64,000 bases of DNA from Spirogloea muscicola (taxonomy: Eukaryota; Streptophyta; Zygnematophyceae; Spirogloeales; Spirogloeaceae), in contig WELB01000098.1 of NCBI GenBank assembly GCA_009602725.1, positions 406,821 to 470,820 on the forward strand. Direction: 5' to 3'. Shown here one piece after another: positions 1 through 10,696 of the stretch. The translations under genes were made by a program, and so were the position numbers. Below the pieces are notes generated by a model. The model was not told where the DNA came from, did not search any database, and saw only the letters and a program-made list of their open reading frames with translations. Numbering within the stretch: the stretch's first letter is position 1; every line of letters begins with the position of its first letter.

Positions 1-479
1 TTGCAGAAGTGACAAGCGTCTCCTTGGACTCCGATGCAAAGCATCCCCGAAGTTCAGGCACTTGAGGAAAATTTTTCACAGCTTGGGACCCTGCGAAGAG
101 GCGCCCGCACAGCAATAAGGTGTAATTATAGAGCGACATCTAGCTACGCAAGTAAAGACATGCACTTGAAGTCGCTGCAATTTCTGGTTGCTTAGTGTAG
201 CAGCAATGCACCCATACCAGAACGAGCAGTGACATATGAGCATGTTATGTCAATGCTGCTGGCCTCAGTTTTTGTGTTGTATGTCGAGAGTGACCTCAGT
301 TTCTACATTGTATGTTGAGAGTGATTTATATAGAACGGTGCGATACCTGTGGACCTGTCATCTCTTGACTTGATTTCCATGATGGCTTCAGCATCGTAGA
401 ACCATCGGACAAATATCACTGTTGGAAGTGTGAAATAAAATGGAAGTGTATACCGCTCCTTTGAGACCCGGGTCAAGGT
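1..479. other. Downstream flank of the PIG-C gene, no gene recognised
   Basis: No reading frame here resembles a known protein. It lies 3' of the minus-strand PIG-C gene and probably holds its 3' UTR. The only structure seen is a 31-bp unit present twice in tandem with a few mismatches at about 263-324. Confidence 0.5.
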
Positions 480-3147
480 CTAGTCTGCAGCGGCGATGGT
501 GAGCTTGGCCTCGTCCCAAGGTCCCTGGATCTCAAACTTGTGCTTCTGCATGTGGATAAGGTAATATGGGCACACAAGCCCAATGAAGAACAGGCTGGCC
601 ACGAAGAGGCCAACGAGGAGCTGGCTGAGCAAGCCCACAAGCACCATGGCAGCAATGGCGAGGCCGCTCGTCAAGAGTAGGTGCAAGCCCGGGAAGCCGT
701 GGCGCACGTGATCGGCGACGACGGGGAAGAGGACGTAGGCCTCCAGAACGAGGAGAATGAGCGCAAAGGCTGCAGTAGGCGATTGGAGGCGCGATGCCAG
801 AAGAGTGAAGGCGAGGCATGCGGCGAGGAGAGAGACATTGCCGGTGAACTTGGAGCTTGCTGCAATGGCGTGTCCAGTACGAACAAAAGAAGCTTAATAG
901 TCTGGCCAAACACCTGACTAAATGACCTCTAAACTCTCATCCAACTTTTATTCTGAATGAACTCTCAGTCAGGTCTAGCCTTTGAGCCTCCACCTCCACC
1001 CCTCCCTATCACAGAGGTCATTGCCAAGCAAGCATACAGCTCATCTGCTGCTTGGAGGATGCCCTTTGCAGCTGATAAGGCGCGAGCTCGTACGAGTATG
1101 CGAGTGGCTGTAGTCGTGGAAGAAGAGGTGGATGAGCAAGAGGTAGATGGAGCTGGTCCATATGGTATCAGAGCTTATGGACCTGCAGTGATGAGAGAGA
1201 GCTATGAAGGAGATTGTGGCTTCTTGTGGTGCTTTAAGCGGCTGTGAAGTCCAATTGAAAGGCAATTGGAGCAAGCAAGCTCAGGCCACACCATTGGACC
1301 CTCAATATTCGGCTGTCACGTTGCAAAGCTGCTCAATTGTGGAGCAACCGCAATGACCAGATTGCTGCTCCTGCTGCTTGTCTCGTTTCGGCTGATTGTT
1401 TGCTGTGGGAGAAATGTCTGCTCTCACCTGGTCAGAGTCTGCAGGATCGGGGACATGATGTACACCCCGCTCACGAGCAGGAAGAAATTGAAGGCATCGC
1501 TTGCTAGAGCATCTGGACATCAAGGAGCAGCCATCTGGTGATTGCACGTAATAGTCAAGCACTCCTACACACGCAACCTTTTGCCTCAGCAACTGATGCT
1601 TGTTGCTTCATTGCTGAAATTGCTGAGCGAGCTGACCTTATTGCCAACAGTAACCATTACAGGAGGGGGAGTGCTGTTGCTTGTGGTCACCTGCTGTCAG
1701 CACCTCCAAGCCACGGAGAAGGACCCAAGCAACAAAGCCCACCGCAGCGAGTATGATATCAAGCACCAGCAGCTGGATCGTGGACATGCAATCCAGGAGC
1801 GCGTGTGCGGATAGAGCTGGGCCAGCGGGCACATGCGGCCTTCTGTCAGATGCAGGAAGTAAGTACGACTGAGCAAGCATGTGGGTCTGCTTGCACGCCT
1901 GTGTTTGCGGGTGCGCTTCGTTGCTTGTCCTGGATGCTCCGCCTGCTGCAGTGCACGCTTGTGGAACTCGATATGTTCAGACAAAGTGCAGTCAAAGGGG
2001 ATGAAAGTCTCTATCTTTCAGTGTGCAACTTGACAACTGAAGCTGTCCACAGTAGAAACTTGATAGTGATGCCCTTGAGCTTAGGAATATCTTCCCAGGA
2101 AGAAGGTCTAAGCTGAAGGTTTTGATTTCAAGGCTTCAAGTTTTGGCAGCTCGACTTGCCAGCAGCAACAACCACGATCGCGAGCTGCCGGATGACCACC
2201 ACTGACTCCCGCACCACAGTCCAGTAGTCCCGCTGCCAGAGAAAGTCGAGAGGGGCTGCATCAGCTGAGCAGGCGGCCATTGTGCATTAGCCAGATGCAC
2301 CGGAACCCCTCGAATGTGCCGCAACTTTCAGATAACCAAAGACTACCCTCCATTTGTTCAATACTTAGCCAGATTGTCACCACTTAGCCAGAGCAGTAAG
2401 TGCAGAACACCGTCTCGGACTTGGACCCTGGGCTTTGGTGAGTGGGCTCAGGTACAGGGCTGGTATTACTGGCTAGTCAGGTGAACGCTGTGGATCTGCA
2501 CAGCCCCAAAAGGGCCTCCTCGTGGCCGCCGTGCCACATGCTCTGAGGACAGCCTCCTCTGACCACTGTGCTACAAGATTGTTACAACCGCTTGAGGTGG
2601 ACGCAAGCTTGTACGAACTCTCAACGCAAGCCCAGGTCGGCCGGGCTCAGACTGGCATTGGGTTTACAGGTTCAGCATGATGGGCTGCGCGTGAGGTTTT
2701 CCTGTCTTGGAAATAAGGATGGAGTGTGTCTTGGGTGATGGAGGGCCTGAGTGGGCAAGTACGAAGGCAAGCACATCGACAGATGTGCATCACCTGCTGC
2801 TAAGCTGACCCGCTCTGTGACCACGAGCCAGCACATAGAGCTCTTGGAAAGGTCTCCGAGGTGCTGGGCGCAGCGGCTGCAGTTGACTCTGGCGTGCCCA
2901 GCGCCAAGGTTCCTGGCAGCGGCGGGCAAGGCTTGCAGAGCGCCCGACCGCCATGAGAGTGGCGCCGCACCTGGACGACGTTGGCGTTGGTCACGAGGCC
3001 GGCGAGGAACGATGGGTCGGTGTGCGCGTCGTCGTAGGGCTGCCGCAGGTACAGCACCTTGCGCCACGGCGGCCGGGCCAGGCCCGCGCCCACCGCCAGC
3101 GCCGCATTCGGCGTCCCAGCTTCCGAAGGCGGCGATTCCGGTTGCAT
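480..3147 (-). CDS. PIGC: PIG-C/GPI2, GPI-GlcNAc transferase subunit
   Basis: Membrane subunit of the ER complex that moves GlcNAc from UDP-GlcNAc to phosphatidylinositol, the first step of GPI-anchor synthesis. Six exons are read on the minus strand: 3147-2971, 2232 to about 2160, about 1830-1711, about 1507-1428, 1182-1094 and 859-480. Exon 1 starts at an ATG and carries the family N-terminal signature WRKVLYLRQPYDDAHTDPSF. Later exons give hydrophobic segments, SGVYIMSPILQTLT, SISSDTIWTSS followed by IHLFFHDY, and TGNVSLLAACLAFTLLASRL. The end shows CPYYLI then KFEIQGPWDEA, a hallmark of GPI2 proteins, before a TAG. Exons 4 to 6 join in phase. The end of exon 2 may use a GC donor and the edges of exon 3 are uncertain. 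Intron 1 (about 740 nt) carries a dispersed repeat. Identification is secure; exact length is not. Confidence 0.9.
2738..2825 (+). repeat. Dispersed repeat R2, copy in PIG-C intron 1
   Basis: About 88 bp beginning with GATGGAGGGCCTGAGTGG and ending near GCTGACCCGCTCTGTGAC. The same boxes in the same order, on the opposite strand, recur at about 8745-8822 and 8848-8925; a more diverged copy is near 45600-45665 and the piece GCAAAGGCAAGCACATCGAC recurs at about 42900. No coding potential is seen. Confidence 0.65.
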
Positions 3148-4131
3148 CTATGAGCTCTGTGAAGCCGCCATCACTGGATGTGCGCAGCGCAACACAACAG
3201 TGATCGCCGCAACTCGAGAAGGAATGTTGATAGCCGTGCTGACGTGAAGATAGCTGTGCTCATGATGTTGTCCAGTCCAAAAATTGCGCAGCCAGAGTGA
3301 ACCTCTGGAGCCCCGCTTCTTCTCGCACTCGCAACTTGGTCAAGCAGTGCAGTGTGTTCCTATCTTTCAAGTGGGAGGCAGATCAAGTTCATGGAGCGAG
3401 CTTTGGAAGAGTCTTTCCGGCTATGCATGTGCAGGGGCGGCATCGATGTGAGTGAGGGCTGGGCTGAAATGCTTAAGGAGTGTTCACAGCAGCAAGCAGT
3501 GGCTTGCTGCTTTTGAGGGTCCATGAGCATGATACATCTGGCATGTGCTTATCCATCCAAAATGGCCTTCTTCTCGATGCAATCGAGACTTGCACTTGCC
3601 GAGCTAGTGCTGCGGAGTTGCTATACAAAGCAATCTGATGCAGACCACACTAATGACGGAGATGAAGGTGAAGAACACGAGCAGGTGTAAGGAAGCCAGT
3701 GTGCATTGCCGCTTGCCTGTTTCTGGCAGAAATAGAAGGCTAGGAGCACTAAATTTGTTGACAAAGATTTGCAGTTACTGTCCAGCTAACTCCCATGCAA
3801 CCACAACTATGAATGAAGTACACATAGTGTGTCTGCAAAGACACACTACTTGGACGTCGGGTTCACAATGAAGCGTGTCAAGCTATTGACACGCTTCGGC
3901 TCGGTGAAGGAGCAACTTCTATGTACTCCATCAGCAGCCTTCATCAATTGCCACTCTCCGCGTAGCTGCCAAGCAAGAGTGCAGAGCAAAATCAGGTGAA
4001 GAGCGAGCTGCAGGTTCAACTGCTACTTGATAATGCTTACGCGTGCAATTTCTATCAATATCAGGAGTACACACAGAATGTTCAACAAGCATGCTCAAGG
4101 CTACACAATTGTAAAGAGGAAAGTGGACGAC
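3148..4131. other. Intergenic region with a hairpin, no gene recognised
   Basis: Lies between the 5' end of PIG-C and the 3' end of the LRR-SAPS gene, both on the minus strand, so it should contain the PIG-C promoter and the other gene's 3' UTR. No frame resembles a known protein. A perfect 11-bp inverted repeat (GAAGCGTGTCA, 3870-3880; complement 3888-3898; 7-nt loop) could fold as a hairpin, on the 3' side of the upstream gene. Confidence 0.45.
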
Positions 4132-7100
4132 TCACGCGACAAAGAGGGCCCGGAGCTTGTCAAGAGTGGCAAGCGTATGGTCGGTCTCTGATTCTAGAAA
4201 GTTGGGGGTGGAGGGTATGTCAGGCTTTGGGCCGCACAAGCCATCAGATTGCTCAGCCAGTAGCTTCTGCAAAGTGCCCCCATCATCGGCATACGATGTC
4301 CAAGCCTCACTGGCACTCAATTTGACCTGACAAAAATTTTGAAGCATACAATCAGCAAATGGCACACTGTCATTGAGGGGTACCACACAGTGCAGTTACC
4401 GAGCTTACAATGTTTCAAGCATGAAATCTGCATGTGCACTAAGAAGTGTCTTGATGACTTAGCAGGGCAAGCAATCACAAGTCATTGCCTATGTCTTGCA
4501 ATACAAAATGCGATACATCATTGATTCCTCAACTTTGTTGCTGACTGAAGTCTAGGGTAAGCAGAAGAGTCACAAGGGCCTGCTTACTTGCAGAGCTTCA
4601 TGCTTAGAAGCTAATTCTTGCAGGAATTTAGCAAGGGCAATTACATGGCCTGAGTAACTGCACAATCGGAGGCAAATCGGGGACATAAGATCCTTTGCAC
4701 CTCTCATTGGCGGCTCTTACCAAGATGATGAAGGATACATTGGTGTTAAGTTCCCGGTATCAGCATGCAGCAGCACGTGGACTTTCGATCTAACAGCTCA
4801 GGGTCACTCCAGACCCTTATATATTCTTCCTAACCAGTACATACAGAAAAGAGGGCACTCACCCTTCTCTTTGGCCTAATGGCAAACTTCCAGCTTTAAG
4901 GCCCACTTCTGCAAGTTGATTTGGGAATGAGTGTGGTCCATCAAAAAGACCCTGGCACAACTTCGAATCTGGGCGAGACAAGATGACCTGCCAGCAGATG
5001 CAACTGACAGTAAGCCTAAACTCCATGAATTTTTTGCAGAATTGCCCTTTCTATGGTCTGCTTATACAGAAACATGAATTCGGCAGCATAGATTAATATT
5101 CAATGACAATACCTCGAAGAATCGTAGTGCTGGTCCGTGAAAGATGCTACTCCAAGGATGAGCAAAGAACAGGCTCACAATCTTCTTGACCACAGAAGTG
5201 CTGAGCAATGCCTCATCAATGGCTTCACAACAAGGTAGAGCTAGTCTGTGCATAATTTCTACTGCTTGAATGCGATGTCGTCCAATCGCAGGAACCTCCA
5301 CACCTTGCTGGCATAGTACTGAGGCTGGTTCAATCTCCAGAACAGAGACTATGCTGCTCACACTCTGTGTCACCAGTCTCAGACCCTGCCATTGCAATCA
5401 CAGCAGTGCACAAAATCTTACAGATTATTGGTCAGAATACATTGGCTTGTTCATTCCACAGTACTGTGAATGTTTTGTACAAGGATGTGCATTTGAATGT
5501 CCACTGCCCCACTTGAGAGGCTAAGCTCCCTTCCTCTACAGAAGTTGCAGGACATCTGTATCAAGATTTACATCTGCAAAGCTTTTGGAAGTCCGCAAGT
5601 CAGCATCATATGCGACTTGCAGCAGATACATCCTTGTACCTACCTGGGGCAGACGATCTAAGGAGGATGATTGAATTGCTCTTGCAGATTCATCCTTGAG
5701 TTCTCTTCCTAGAATTAGTGTGATGTCCCTGAGCCTGTTAGCTAATATGGCAGGCCTAAATGCCAAGGAACTTTCTTCTATGGCTTGTATGGCCAGTTGA
5801 ACCTGACAGAGTCAAAATAGGATATATGAACTCTACACTTCTGCATCACAAATACTGCCATGTATAGATTACCATTGACTAGGTCTAGCAAGATCCTTGA
5901 TGCATTATAGAGTTTTGCTCACCATCTGACATAATCAATCGCTTCTCTTTGAGTGAACAGCAAATGAAGCCTATCAAGAGACCATTGCACCAGGTGATTG
6001 GCATTCTTACACGCTCAGGTACGTTTTCCCTAATGCCCCTATCACGCTGCCCGTTGCGGACAGTGTCATCTGTCCAGCCATCCTCAGAATCAATGTATGG
6101 CTGATTGTTCCACTTCTTGGGCGAGCCACCCCCTTTGAAGACTTTGTCAGCCTCTCCCACTATATCGGATGGCTCTTCAAAATCCACCTGCAAAAGTACT
6201 GAAAGCTTTAGCATCTCAGGTACAGGTAGGTATACTGTCCTACCAGTTTCATGCCTTTATCAGGATACAGACTTGAAATGCAGCAGATTGAGCAAGTTGC
6301 CCATCTTCCTTCAGATTCTTGACTATTGGAAGCTGTCAGCAGTTTGACAGATCGTTGCCGTGGTTCCTCACAGCAATTTAAAAGTATATGAAGTAGCCTG
6401 CCTAGTAAGGGCTAAGACCTTTGCATCAAGGCTGATGCTGTCCATGTAAACGTCGAGAAGTGCACCTTGACCAACTTTCTTACTCGCTGTAGCCCTGAGA
6501 GTACAAGACGGCCCTTCTCCGTCATTGGGTTGCCTCTGACATCCAGCGATATCAAGTCTGGTGCAGTACCACATGCAAGTGTCGTTGCCAGCAATTGCAT
6601 GCCCTCGTCTGAAATATAATTGTCTGAAAGGTCGATCGAAGTCACCGACGCACTGCTTTTCAATGCTTCCAAGAGCTGTTTCCAGAAGCAGACACGTGTG
6701 AGCTCTTGTAGTAAGACTATGACACATGAGGTCTAGGATCACCAGTTTTCAGACATGAGCCAGTCAAGGTGTACTATAGTTGTACTGTATCAACGGAACA
6801 AACCTTACGAGCCTTCTTGTCACTGAGTCGACAACGCCCCAGCTGCACCCACAGGCACAACTCATCCTTGGACTTGACAGCCTCCATAGTTGCAGTGAAC
6901 CTTAGGTGCATCAGAAGTAGAGTAAGTACTCAGCGAAGTTAATTGCACCTTCCCATGACAATCAAAGCGATATCTGTGGCAATATTCAAGCGAGGCACAT
7001 CGCCCTAATAACCTAGACAAGGAACATGCAACAAACTACGGGATATCAAGTCATCGGACAAGGATTTTGAGAATCAGCTGGTAGGCTTGCTGTACCTCTT

Positions 7101-7868
7101 GTCAGCAACCTCAGGCGGCAGCATCTTCCTGTCAAGCTCTTCTTTGAGAGTTTGTGCGTCATCAGCAGCTTTTGGCTGTTTCCTCTTCTGCTCACAGACA
7201 TCCAATATTGCGTACAAGCACTTCTTGAGCAGCAGTCATGCAACAATACCGCAACAAAGTCAAGACTAGATGTTTGAATTGCTGACTGGCAGGGCGGAAG
7301 GATTCACCACTGAGAGGAGCTTCTAGAGCGAAGCTAATCAGGTGGAAAAGTGACTGCGGCTGACCTTCTTCTTCTTTTTCTTCTTCTTTGAGGTGGGGCC
7401 AGCTTGTTCAGCGGACTGATTGCTTAGCTCCCCATCACTATCAACGCCAGTGCTATCGTCCTCTGTTGGGAGAGTGAGGCGTCACTTTAGGCACAAAAGG
7501 CAGTATGCACAAAGGATATCACATCAGGTGCACACAAAACCCTCGAGGTGATGAGCGCATCGTCCCAAACAATGCTCAAAAACCATCTACTGCATAATTC
7601 GCAGCAGAAACCACTGAGTATTGAGAATTATTCGCTACAAGAAGCCGTTGCACGAGCAGAAACCTGGCTTGGAGTCGTCATCACTGGAGTCAGACTGTGC
7701 TGCCTCATTGGAAACAGCTGCTACGGAGCTCACAGACTCCACAGTCTCAGAGGACTGGGGCAGATCTGAAGGCTGGGACGAACTCCTCTGCTCCTGCTCT
7801 GACTCGTTGCCAACTGGTGAGCTTGTCGGGCCCGAAGCCTTTCCTGACGACTCCTGGCCAGGTGCCAT
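4132..7868 (-). CDS. LRR protein with SAPS-like PP6-regulatory domain
   Basis: Twelve exons join in consistent phase to 592 codons plus stop: 7868-7664, 7462-7365, 7223-7096, 6900-6804, 6675-6484, 6332-6273, 6187-6011, 5802-5644, 5385-5113, 4987-4863, 4657-4588 and 4326-4132. The ATG at 7868 begins an acidic, Ser-rich leader ending in a Lys run. Residues about 175-240 hold leucine-rich repeats of the RNI type (SVTSIDLSDNYISDEGMQLL and LISLDVRGNPMTEKG). The C-terminal half resembles the SAPS fold of protein phosphatase 6 regulatory subunits: IGRHRIQAVEIM, then VVKKIVSLFFAHPW near an LH-like motif, then GYSGHVIALAKFLQEL where SAPS proteins have a GYMGHL-type motif. Expected role: scaffold or targeting subunit for a PP6-type phosphatase. 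The SAPS assignment rests on pattern resemblance and needs a profile search; the LRR is clearer. Confidence 0.65.
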
Positions 7869-8240
7869 ATGTGCTCCTATGAGCCCTAGTTCCTGATACT
7901 ATGCCGCGTCTGACTCAGCCACATCCTTTGACTAGGCATGTGAAACATTCTCCTCCTGAAGTTCTGAAATAGGAGATGCGTGGCCGCAGCCTTTGGAGCA
8001 CCGCAGCCCTGTTCTCCTGCAGCTGGCGAGGTGCAGCCTGCTGCTGGATGCGACCATGCACGCGCCGGCTTGGACCAAAGCAGCTGGTTGGACCCCAAGG
8101 ATGCAGCTCGTCGTCGTGCCTCGGTGTGGGAAAGCAGCAGGGCCCCCCGTCTGTGCTCGGCACAGGTAAGGCGGCGGAGCTGCCGGCGACGGCGCCGGCA
8201 TCAAGGAAATGGCGCGTGTATTGAGTGATCAAGGTCTCAA
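7869..8240. other. 5' flank of the LRR-SAPS gene
   Basis: Probable 5' UTR and promoter of the minus-strand gene starting at 7868. Moderately GC-rich; no coding match recognised. Confidence 0.4.
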
Positions 8241-9127
8241 TCTATTGAGTGATGGAGGGTCTGAGTGATTCTGCAGGCGGGAGAGCAGCGCATGGGCTTA
8301 CTGGCCACGGACCCTTTCTGATGTTGTGACTTCTTTGATGGGCTGGCTTTTCACAGCCCTTGGTCCCCTTCGGAGGAAATTGCACCTTCCTTTGATTCTG
8401 ACCCCAGAGTCTCGTTTGGGGCCAGATAGAAAGAGAGCCATTCTTTGTCCCTTTTTCCGTGCTGGCTTTGCACAGCGCTCGCTGAGTCCTCACTTTTATA
8501 CACTACTTGAGAATATCGCAAGTCTAGGATATGCACGACGTGATAACTTCCAGCCCAGGTGGGCATGCCGGCAGCCTATATGTCATTTTTGCGACTTCGT
8601 GTCAGCCTGTTTGCAGCGAGCTCAGGCTCATGCTTTGCACCAGCAAGCTGGTCGAGCCTTAGCTGGTGGCACAAGAGCTTGTCAATTGCCGTCTGGTATT
8701 CAGGCATCAGTCAGCGACCTCTATGTGCTGTCGTGCTTACGGAGCGGGTCAGCTTAGCAGCAGGTGATGTATATCTGTAAACGTGCTTGCATTTGTACTT
8801 GGCCACACAGGCCCTCCTTCACAAAATTCACACTCCATTCTTTTGAGTCAACTTAGCAGCGGGTGATGTACATCTGTCAATGTGCTTGTCTTTTTATTGG
8901 CCACTCATGCCCTCCATCACTTTATACACATTCATTCTCATTTTCTGAAAGAATCACTTTCTTTTCCAAGTGGGAGCGGTGACTGTGATTGGCTATCCCA
9001 AATAAGATGAAGATAAAGATAAGATAAAGAATGAACAAAGTACGAAGGGGCCAGAAAAATGCTAAAGCACGCAGCGACCCGAGTGCCAACTCCAACGGTG
9101 CTCAACAACCAAGGGTGCTCAACAACG
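8241..9127. repeat. Repeat-derived intergenic DNA
   Basis: A mosaic of pieces of the window's dispersed repeats. About 8338-8375 has the GGGCTGGCTTTTCACAGCCC hairpin core with the following CTTGGTCCCCTTCGG. About 8630-8700 is a diverged copy of the box seen at 41570 and 53750. About 8745-8822 and 8848-8925 are two minus-strand copies of repeat R2 in tandem. No intact gene. Confidence 0.6.
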
Positions 9128-9595
9128 AAAGAAGTGGCACTCCCAATGGGGGCAAGGGCTGTGAAAAGCCAGCCCGAAAAAGGATTGACCAAGGTTCGAA
9201 GGGGCCAAATGATGGAGGGGCCTAAAAATCGCTAAGCAGCTCCGAAGGGGCCTGAAGATGCTACGTCAGAACGGGGGAGGATGGACCACTCAGTGGTTAC
9301 GAGTGAGGAGCCTCAAATCCCGACAGACTAGCTGCCGGAAAACTATCCCCCTGACAGTGTTCGGCATCTTCCAGGATGGGGGATAGTTTACCGGCAGCTA
9401 GTCTGTCGGATGTGAGGCTCCTCACTCGTAACTACTAAGTGGTCCATCCTCCCCCGTTCTGCCATAGCCTCTCAAGGCCCCGCAGTCGCTGCTTAGCTCG
9501 TAGTTTGGCCCCTTCGAACCTTGTCAATTCTTTTCGGGCTGGCTTCTCACAGCCCTTGCCCCCATTGAGAGAGCCACTTCTTCTTCCAGGAGGCC
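9128..9595. repeat. Large foldback: two repeat copies in inverted orientation
   Basis: Two arms of roughly 220 bp face each other. The innermost part is the best conserved: AGACTAGCTGCCGG near 9332 on the left and CCGGCAGCTAGTCTGTCGG near 9391 on the right, separated by about 25 nt. Going outwards both arms contain the same boxes: GAGGCTCCTCACTCGTAACT, GGTCCATCCTCCCCCGTTCT, GGCCCCTTCGAACCTTG, and the GGGCTGG...CAGCCCTTGCCCCCATTG core. The right arm matches the direct copy at about 10200-10415. It could be a foldback element or a head-to-head insertion pair. Confidence 0.8.
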
Positions 9596-9648
9596 GGATA
9601 CACGGTGGCATTGGAGAACACGTCGGTCATGCCCATCCTCCAGGTTAC

Positions 9649-9750
9649 TGAGAGGTTACTGAGAGTCCGATTGCTGTCTCAGTCCTTAGCACTCCGGCTC
9701 CTACAGACCTTTTCCATTCCTTTGGGCTGGCCTCTCCCAGCCACCAATGA
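9649..9750 (+). repeat. Dispersed repeat, variant with two hairpin boxes
   Basis: Contains TCTCAGTCCTTAGCACTCCG, CAGACCTTTTCCATTCCTTT and GGGCTGGCCTCTCCCAGCC. An inverted, closely matching copy lies at about 56640-56750, showing that this is a distinct subtype of the window's main repeat family. Confidence 0.65.
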
Positions 9751-9759
9751 TTCTGGCCG

Positions 9760-10115
9760 CGCTTGCTCCATCCTCCAGAGCGCCGACGGACTCCACACGC
9801 GCCGCGTCGACCTGGTAGCGTCCACGCCGGGCGGCGGCGCGCGCTTCATCGCTGATGTGGTCACCACTGATGTGGTCGACCGCTCCAACCCGGGGGTCTC
9901 TGCCTCGGGGGCTGGCCACGCTGCGGCGAAGGCCGCTCGCAGCAAGGCGGCCAAATACGCCGACCACCCGGCTGCAGATGAGTTCGTACCCCTGGCCGTG
10001 GACGTGCACGGGGCTCTCGGATCCCAGTGGCTCGACCTGCTGGCCAGGCTTGCGCGGCGCGGTGAGCCGGCTGACTTCAACGCCGCTGGCTCGTGGGCTC
10101 AGGTATATCGTATGC
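9760..10115 (+). pseudogene. Retroelement endonuclease-like C-terminal fragment
   Basis: One frame carries SADGLHTRRVDLVASTPGGG, then RFIADVVTTDVVD, an Ala/Lys/Arg-rich stretch with AAKAARSKAAKYA, and FVPLAVDVHGALG followed by LARLARRG. Such a pattern (paired Asp segment, basic Ala-rich linker, then F-P-L-V-V/D-x-x-G) is one I associate with the C-terminal restriction-like endonuclease region of some plant and algal non-LTR retroelement proteins. No reverse transcriptase core is nearby, so it would be a truncated remnant, flanked on both sides by dispersed repeats. A GT donor-like site follows at 10100 (CTCAG|GTATAT). Family assignment is tentative. Confidence 0.4.
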
Positions 10116-10194
10116 GATTGTCCGTTCTCCCTTCAGCGGTCCATGGCCCATGGCTTGCTTCTGCATGCTAGCCGTGCACTCGCTGCGGGCTCCG

Positions 10195-10420
10195 GCTTTT
10201 GTCAGGGGGATAGTTTTCCGGCAGCTAATCTGTCGGATTTTGAGGCTCCTCACTCGTAACTACTGAGTGGTCCATCCTCCCGCGTTCTGCCATAGCCTCT
10301 TCAGGCCCCGCAGTCGCTGCTTAGCTCGTAGTTTGGCCCCTTCGAACCTTGTCAAATCTTTTCGGGCTGGCTTCTCACAGCCCTTGCCCCCATTGGGAGA
10401 GCCACTTCTTCTTGTTCCGG
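10195..10420 (+). repeat. Dispersed repeat, direct copy of the foldback arm
   Basis: Matches 9370-9595 box by box, with few differences: GGGGATAGTTTTCCGGCAGC, GAGGCTCCTCACTCGTAACT, GGTCCATCCTCC, GGCCCCTTCGAACCTTGTCAA and GGGCTGGCTTCTCACAGCCC, then GGGAGAGCCACTTCTTCTT. It is the clearest single copy for defining the family. Confidence 0.8.
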
Positions 10421-10656
10421 GTCTGAGCCACTGCCGGGTCAACGCCAGCCTCCACGGTGACGGGACCCAGTGACGGTAGCAGGTGGCCCCAAGCCCCTGC
10501 CTGCTGGAACTCGCGCATCACCTTATCGCCGTTACCGTCGTCATACCAGCGGCCGACAATGACCGTGATCCAGGGTTGCCGCATCGCACGGCCAGCTGTC
10601 GCTCGAGGTGATGGCCGATCTACGCCGTCCGATGCGGCCAGGGGAGGGTTTAAGCC

Positions 10657-10696
<40 letters not shown>

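Noticed and set aside
3870-3898. Bacterial-style terminator hairpin
   Set aside because: A stem is present but without a T run, and the setting is eukaryotic; recorded as a hairpin only.
9128-9240. tRNA gene suggested by GGTTCGAAGGGG
   Set aside because: No A box at the right distance and no cloverleaf could be folded. The motif is part of the dispersed repeat; noted only as a hint of a SINE-like origin.
8241-9595. CRISPR array or bacterial-type repeats
   Set aside because: Repeats are long, irregularly spaced and present in both orientations, without uniform spacers, in a clearly eukaryotic sequence.
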